The notes beneath the pieces were generated by a model. It was not told the origin of the DNA. It searched no databases and saw nothing but the letters and a program-made list of their open reading frames with translations. A stretch of 10,060 bases of DNA from an uncultured Collinsella sp. (lineage in GTDB: Bacteria > Actinomycetota > Coriobacteriia > Coriobacteriales > Coriobacteriaceae): the NCBI GenBank assembly GCA_902489225.1, contig CABTZA010000056.1:1-10060 (forward strand). Reading direction: 5' to 3'. Position numbers and translations under genes: made by a program. Of the stretch, positions 6,854 to 10,060 are shown one piece after another; the stretch's first letter is position 1; each line of letters opens with the position of its first letter.

Positions 6854-6876
6854 GGGCGGCGCGCACGGCGCCGCCC
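6854..6876 (+). other. GC-rich hairpin without T-tract after PTS IIB
   Basis: GGGCGGCGC (6854-6862) pairs perfectly with GCGCCGCCC (6868-6876) around a 5-base loop. The following bases (CCTATTCGT) are not a proper T-tract, so it may act as a partial terminator or as a block to 3' exonucleases that protects the upstream mRNA. Confidence 0.6.
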
Positions 6877-6923
6877 CTATTCGTGGGCGTACCGGATAAA
6901 CGCTTTACCCGTTACCCCCATCT

Positions 6924-6998
6924 ACCGTTCACCGGGAGTACACGCCCGTTGAGCGATTGGTATTAAATAGTTTTCGCATGACTATATAATTGGTATCA
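6924..6998 (+). promoter_or_regulatory. Promoter/operator region B, upstream of PTS IIC
   Basis: CCGTTCACCGG lies at 6925-6935, GGTATTA at 6959-6965 and GGTATCA at 6992-6998. A consensus -10, TATAAT (6985-6990), directly precedes the second site, and TTAAAT (6963-6968) at 16-bp spacing is a possible -35. The two GGTATYA sites thus cover the -35 edge and the start-site area, a layout suited to repression. ATTGGTAT is reminiscent of GntR/HutC (NagR-type) operator half-sites, from memory. The leader to the ATG at 7137 is about 140 bases and contains small stems (7018-7034, and 7109-7123 next to the ribosome binding site). Confidence 0.65.
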
Positions 6999-7136
6999 AA
7001 TCATTTGCACCGGTTTAGGTGTTAACAGCACACCGGTACAAGCTGGATCTGTCTGGGCGATTGTCGGCATGGAAAAGGGCGCGCTGACAAGTCGGGAATC
7101 GCCGCGCGGATCCAAGAGGGATCAAAGGGAGGAACA

Positions 7137-7910
7137 ATGCTTGTTCAAGCGATCCTCATCGGACTTATCGCTGCCTTCGGTAAGCTCGATTATCAGCTCG
7201 GTACGCTCTATGCGTTCCGCCCGATCGTTCTGTGCCCGCTCGTCGGCATAGTCCTCGGGGACCTGCAGTCCGGCCTCGCCATCGGTGCGAGCCTCGAGCT
7301 GCTCTTCATGGGTTCTATCTCCATCGGCGCTTACGTGCCGCCCGATGAGACGATTGGCGGTGTGCTCGCCTGCGCCTTCGCTATTCAGCTGGGTCAGAGC
7401 ACCGAGGCCGCTATCGCGCTCGCGATGCCCATCGCCACTCTGTGCCTGGCCATTAAGAACGTCGTCAACGCCGGTATGCCCCTTCTGGTCGACCGTGCCG
7501 ACGTCTTTGCCAGCAAGGGTAACCTCAAGGGTATCTACGCTATGCACTGGATTATCGGTCTCGTGATTGTCGTCCTGGCCTTTATCCTGTGCTCGGTCTC
7601 CTTCTATCTGGGTGCCGACGCTGTTCAGGGCCTGCTCGACTTCATCCCGACGTTCGTCCTCGATGGCTTTGGCGTCGCAGCCAACATCCTGCCTGCCATG
7701 GGCTTCGCCATGCTCGGCCGTCTGGTGCTTACCAAGCAGCTCGTGCCGTTCTACTTCCTGGGCTTCCTGCTGTGCTCCTATGCCAACGTGCCCGTCCTCG
7801 GCGTCGCCCTGATCGCAATCATCATCGGCATCGATAAGTACGACCTGCTGGGCCTTGGTGGCGCCCAGTCCCAGCTTTCTGTGGAAGGGGATGAGGACGA
7901 TGACTTCTAA
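7137..7910 (+). CDS. PTS mannose-family membrane subunit IIC
   Basis: Integral membrane protein that forms the sugar-translocating unit with IID. The 257-residue product is mostly hydrophobic, with several membrane segments (roughly 3-14, 28-48, 75-110, 138-160, 180-197, 203-232). Family features include the PLVGIVLGDLQSGLAIGASLELLFMGSISIGAYVPPDETIGG stretch (about 34-75), whose G-A-x-LEL and P-x-D elements are conserved in EIIC-Man. ATG 7137 has GGGAGG 4 bases upstream. The acidic tail (EGDEDDDF) overlaps the IID start by 11 bases, indicating translational coupling. The substrate is predicted from context to be a fructosamine rather than plain mannose. Confidence 0.94.
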   Translation: MLVQAILIGLIAAFGKLDYQLGTLYAFRPIVLCPLVGIVLGDLQSGLAIGASLELLFMGSISIGAYVPPDETIGGVLACAFAIQLGQSTEAAIALAMPIATLCLAIKNVVNAGMPLLVDRADVFASKGNLKGIYAMHWIIGLVIVVLAFILCSVSFYLGADAVQGLLDFIPTFVLDGFGVAANILPAMGFAMLGRLVLTKQLVPFYFLGFLLCSYANVPVLGVALIAIIIGIDKYDLLGLGGAQSQLSVEGDEDDDF

Positions 7911-8724
7911 TTCCGAGAACCAGATTACTCGCTCCGACCTCATTAAGAGCGCCGTGAACACCGGCGCCCTGGGCATGGAATTCTCCTGGACCTACTACAA
8001 GCAGATGAACATTGCCTTCTGCCTGATGGTCGCCAACATGCTCAAGAAGATCTATGCCGGCCGTCCCGATGATTACGCCGAGGCCCTGCATCGTCACAGC
8101 GCATTCTTCAACATCACCCCGCAGCTCGCTCCCTTCGTGGGTGGCATCGCGATGGCCATGGAAGAAAAGGTCGCTCGTGGCGAGGTTGAGCCCGAGAGCG
8201 TCAACGACATCAAGGCCGCCCTCATGGGTCCGCTTTCCGGCCTGGGTGACTCCTTCTTCCTGTCCACCCTGCGCGTCGTCGCCGCTGCCGTGGGCATCAG
8301 CCTGTGCCAGGCCGGCAACGTCTTTGGCCCCATCGCCTTCCTGCTCGTCTACAACATCCCGGCGTTCCTGATTCGTATCTTTGGCGCTATCAAGGGTTAT
8401 GAGCTAGGCATTGGTTTCCTCGACGAGGCTCAGAAGACCGGCCTGATGCAAAAGATCATGGCCTGCGTCGGCATTGTCGGCGTTATGGTCGTCGGCGCCA
8501 TGAGCAAGGACATGTTCTGGGCTTCGTTGCCCATCGCCATTGGTCAGGGCGACTCCGCCCAGACTCTCCAGGACATCCTGGACGGCATCATGCCCGGTAT
8601 GCTCGGTATGGCCGCCTTCTGGCTCTACTACTGGCTGCTCTCCAAGAAGATCAACCCGATGGTCCTGATCCTCTGCACCATGGTCGTGGGCATCATCGGC
8701 GCTTACTTTGGCGTGCTTGCCTAA
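7900..8724 (+). CDS. PTS mannose-family membrane subunit IID
   Basis: Partner of IIC in the membrane transport complex. The 274-residue protein has the long cytoplasmic N-terminal part with GALGMEFSWTYYKQMNIAF (22-40) and the signature GPLSGLGDSFFLSTLRVV (110-127), which matches the invariant 'GPLAGIGDsif..tl' of EIID-Man, followed by membrane segments near 128-160, 186-202, 230-248 and 254-273. I chose ATG 7900, 9 bases after GGAAGGGG (7883-7890); ATG 7891 abuts that site directly and GTG 7855 would give a long overlap with IIC. With IIA, IIB and IIC it completes a full mannose-family PTS. Confidence 0.94.
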   Translation: MTSNSENQITRSDLIKSAVNTGALGMEFSWTYYKQMNIAFCLMVANMLKKIYAGRPDDYAEALHRHSAFFNITPQLAPFVGGIAMAMEEKVARGEVEPESVNDIKAALMGPLSGLGDSFFLSTLRVVAAAVGISLCQAGNVFGPIAFLLVYNIPAFLIRIFGAIKGYELGIGFLDEAQKTGLMQKIMACVGIVGVMVVGAMSKDMFWASLPIAIGQGDSAQTLQDILDGIMPGMLGMAAFWLYYWLLSKKINPMVLILCTMVVGIIGAYFGVLA

Positions 8725-8772
8725 TATGTTCGAATCGCGCTTCCATCGCGTCTAACGGTTGCGTCGATCTTT

Positions 8773-8810
8773 GGGGGGCTTGTCGCATCTGCGGCGGCCC
8801 CCTGTTTTTT
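8773..8810 (+). terminator. Terminator-like hairpin between PTS IID and the epimerase
   Basis: GGGGGC (8774-8779) pairs with GCCCCC (8797-8802), with an inner CGC/GCG stem and a run of six T at 8805-8810. Only 26 bases separate its T-run from the ATG at 8837, too short for a normal promoter, so the next gene must depend on read-through or on a promoter upstream of the hairpin. Confidence 0.8.
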
Positions 8811-8836
8811 AAAACTCCGTACGAAAGGGGAGGGCT

Positions 8837-9682
8837 ATGGTCGTACCCGAGCTTTCGCTCATGAACATCAACCATCGTTACTACAGCATCGAGACGTTTT
8901 TTAAGGCTGCAGGTGAGGCCGGCTATCGCAATATCGAGCTGTGGACCGGCTCGATGCACCTGTATGTGGATTGCCATGAGCACGATTCGGTGGATAAGAT
9001 TCGCGATCTTGCCGCCCAATACGGTATCAAGATCGTGTGCGTGTGCCCCGAGCAGAACAACCCCAAGCCATGGAACGTCGCGGTGCGCGGTGAGGCGGGC
9101 CAAAAACGCATCCTCTCGTACTTTAAGAATGTGATCGACGTTGCCGTTGAGTTGGGCGTGCCGCAGATTCTGGTGACGAGTGGTTGGGCCTATCTGGACG
9201 AGCCGGCTGAGGACGCCTGGGCCCGCAGCGTTGCCATGCTGCGCTCGGTGTGCGACTACGCCGATACGCGCGGTATTCGCGTCGCGCTCGAGGCCCTGCA
9301 GCCGTCGGAGTCCGTGTTGGTCAATACGGCACAGGATGTCGCGCGCATCCTCGAGGCGGTCGATCGTCCCAACCTGAAGGCCTGTATCGACTTTGGCGCC
9401 ATGGAAGTTGCCGGCGACACGATCGACGGCTACTTTGAGGTTTTGGGCGACAAGATCGTTCACACCCACTTTGTAGATGTGGGCGGCGGCACGACGCATC
9501 TTGCCTGGGGCGACGGCGAGCGTGATATGCGTGCCGACCTCGAGGCACTCATGCGCCACGGCTATACGGGCTATGTCTCGGCCGAGACGTGTGATGGCCG
9601 CTACTATCAAGATCCGTCCAAGGCGACGACTCAGGTTATCGAGATGTATCGCCGTGTGACAGCGGAGATGGAAGCCGAATAA
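8837..9682 (+). CDS. FrlC-like sugar epimerase (xylose-isomerase-like TIM barrel)
   Basis: Predicted metal-dependent TIM-barrel epimerase of 281 residues, close to E. coli FrlC (about 276), which interconverts psicoselysine and fructoselysine. Recalled FrlC landmarks align well: AGYRNIELWTG (28-38), CDYADTRGIRVALEALQPSESVLVNTAQDV (139-168), YFEVLGDKIVHTHFVDVGGGTTH (199-221) and GYTGYVSAETCDG (242-254). Expected metal ligands are E152, D185, H211 and E250, all present. AAAGGGGAGGG lies just before ATG 8837. In E. coli the epimerase acts before phosphorylation, whereas here a PTS would phosphorylate the substrate on entry, so the true substrate (free or phosphorylated) is uncertain. A generic hydroxypyruvate-isomerase or sugar-epimerase annotation is the alternative. 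Confidence 0.87.
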   Translation: MVVPELSLMNINHRYYSIETFFKAAGEAGYRNIELWTGSMHLYVDCHEHDSVDKIRDLAAQYGIKIVCVCPEQNNPKPWNVAVRGEAGQKRILSYFKNVIDVAVELGVPQILVTSGWAYLDEPAEDAWARSVAMLRSVCDYADTRGIRVALEALQPSESVLVNTAQDVARILEAVDRPNLKACIDFGAMEVAGDTIDGYFEVLGDKIVHTHFVDVGGGTTHLAWGDGERDMRADLEALMRHGYTGYVSAETCDGRYYQDPSKATTQVIEMYRRVTAEMEAE

Positions 9683-9694
9683 CTAAACTGCGCG

Positions 9695-9736
9695 GTTGCG
9701 CCGGAAACGCTTGGGCGGGTCTGGCGCAACGCTTTT
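9695..9736 (+). terminator. Terminator after the epimerase gene
   Basis: GTTGCGCC (9695-9702) pairs perfectly with GGCGCAAC (9723-9730) around a 20-base loop, followed by GCTTTT. The T-run is short, so efficiency may be moderate. Confidence 0.65.
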
Positions 9737-9825
9737 ATAGCTGGCGAGTTGTGGGGAACCCGTTGGCAGTAGCGCTCGAAATAGACAACTATTGGCGTTG
9801 TAATACCACTCGGGCGAGGAAACCG

Positions 9826-9900
9826 ACCGTTCGCCGCAAATCTCCGTGAGTTTGGATTGGTATTAAATAACAAGCAATCGTATGGCTATAATTGGTATCA
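9826..9900 (+). promoter_or_regulatory. Promoter/operator region C, upstream of second deglycase copy
   Basis: CCGTTCGCCGC is at 9827-9837, GGTATTA at 9859-9865 and GGTATCA at 9894-9900. TATAAT (9887-9892) directly precedes the second site and TTAAAT (9863-9868) at 18-bp spacing is a possible -35. The 15 bases at 9855-9869 are identical to 6955-6969 and the 14 bases at 9887-9900 to 6985-6998. An inverted AATACCA lies further upstream at 9802-9808. The predicted leader to the ATG at 9950 is only about 50 bases. Confidence 0.65.
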
Positions 9901-9949
9901 GCAAGAAGCGCGATGTATAGAATTGCGCACATGTGATGGGAGGACACAC

Positions 9950-10060
9950 ATGAAGGAGACCGAGAAGATCGAGATCATGCACTTCGACCAGGAGGGCTAC
10001 CTCGAGGACGGCAGGAACGTCTACGAGGCCGGCAAGAAGATGACCGCCCTGGCCGACCGC
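9950..10060 (+). CDS. Second SIS-domain deglycase gene, truncated by window end
   Basis: This open reading frame starts at ATG 9950, 5 bases after GGGAGGA (9938-9944), and is open to the last base. All 111 bases (37 codons, MKETEKIEIMHFDQEGYLED and onward) are identical to the start of the deglycase gene at 4800, including synonymous positions. It is therefore a second copy of the same gene, or a recent partial duplicate. Whether it is full length, and whether it too is followed by PTS genes, lies outside the window. It has its own promoter/operator region and a ribosome binding site unlike that of the first copy. Confidence 0.9.
   Translation, partial: MKETEKIEIMHFDQEGYLEDGRNVYEAGKKMTALADR
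9950..10060 (+). repeat. Direct repeat, copy 2 (5' end of second deglycase gene)
   Basis: Identical to 4800-4910; the repeat reaches the window end, so its full length is unknown. The two copies are 5150 bases apart. Confidence 0.97.

Noticed and set aside
7008..7037. Repeated CACCGGT (7008-7014 and 7031-7037) and a short stem in the IIC leader as a riboswitch
   Set aside because: The stems are only about 5 bp and match no riboswitch class I know; they are mentioned only as minor leader structure.
7122..7976. Minus-strand open frame opposite PTS IIC (284 codons)
   Set aside because: The product is Asp/Glu/Gln-rich, the typical complement of a hydrophobic membrane-protein gene.
8693..9610. 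Minus-strand open frame opposite the epimerase (305 codons)
   Set aside because: The plus strand encodes a TIM-barrel enzyme with all four expected metal ligands; the antisense frame is a shadow.
1..10060. Search for CRISPR arrays, tRNA or rRNA genes, insertion sequences and attachment sites
   Set aside because: No regularly spaced repeats, no tRNA-like fold with a T-loop and CCA end, and no transposase or inverted-repeat pair was seen. The only long repeat is the duplicated deglycase start.

Overview
The window looks like a chromosomal segment of a high-GC Gram-positive gut bacterium, most likely a Collinsella-like member of the Coriobacteriia. This is inferred from the GC-rich codon use, the Firmicutes-style MurB, the strong AGGAGG-type ribosome binding sites and the many mannose-family PTS and GntR/LacI genes. 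Nothing in the window proves the species.

Layout. Bases 1-170 hold a foldable, unassigned stretch ending in a strong hairpin terminator. murB (168-1130, minus) diverges from a LacI-family regulator gene (1314-2342, plus). Next come a small hypothetical protein gene (2531-3022) and two overlapping GntR/HutC (UTRA) regulator genes (3058-3825 and 3810-4523), closed by a terminator.

From 4600 onward there is a sugar-amine catabolic locus. It encodes a SIS-domain deglycase of the FrlB/FraB/GfrF type (4800-5861), mannose-family PTS IIA (5883-6302) and IIB (6360-6842), then after a new promoter IIC (7137-7910) and IID (7900-8724), a terminator-like hairpin, and a FrlC-like TIM-barrel epimerase (8837-9682). 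After another terminator and promoter, a second deglycase gene starts at 9950 and runs off the window. Its first 111 bases are identical to those of the first copy.

Working model. The PTS imports and phosphorylates an Amadori product (fructosamine; fructoselysine or a relative). The deglycase splits the 6-phosphate into glucose 6-phosphate and a free amine or amino acid. The epimerase recovers the epimeric (psicosamine) form. No FrlD-like sugar kinase is present, as expected if the PTS does the phosphorylation. The exact substrate cannot be read from the sequence.

Regulation. The three putative promoter regions of the locus (about 4605-4682, 6924-6998, 9826-9900) share an unusual layout: a CCG-N5-CGG-like box followed 33-37 bp later by two GGTATYA sites spaced 33-35 bp. 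In two of the three, these sites flank a good -10 box. The GGTAT sites resemble GntR/HutC half-sites, so the neighbouring GntR pair are natural candidates. The CCG-N5-CGG box also occurs upstream of the lacI-family gene, pointing to a possible second regulator.
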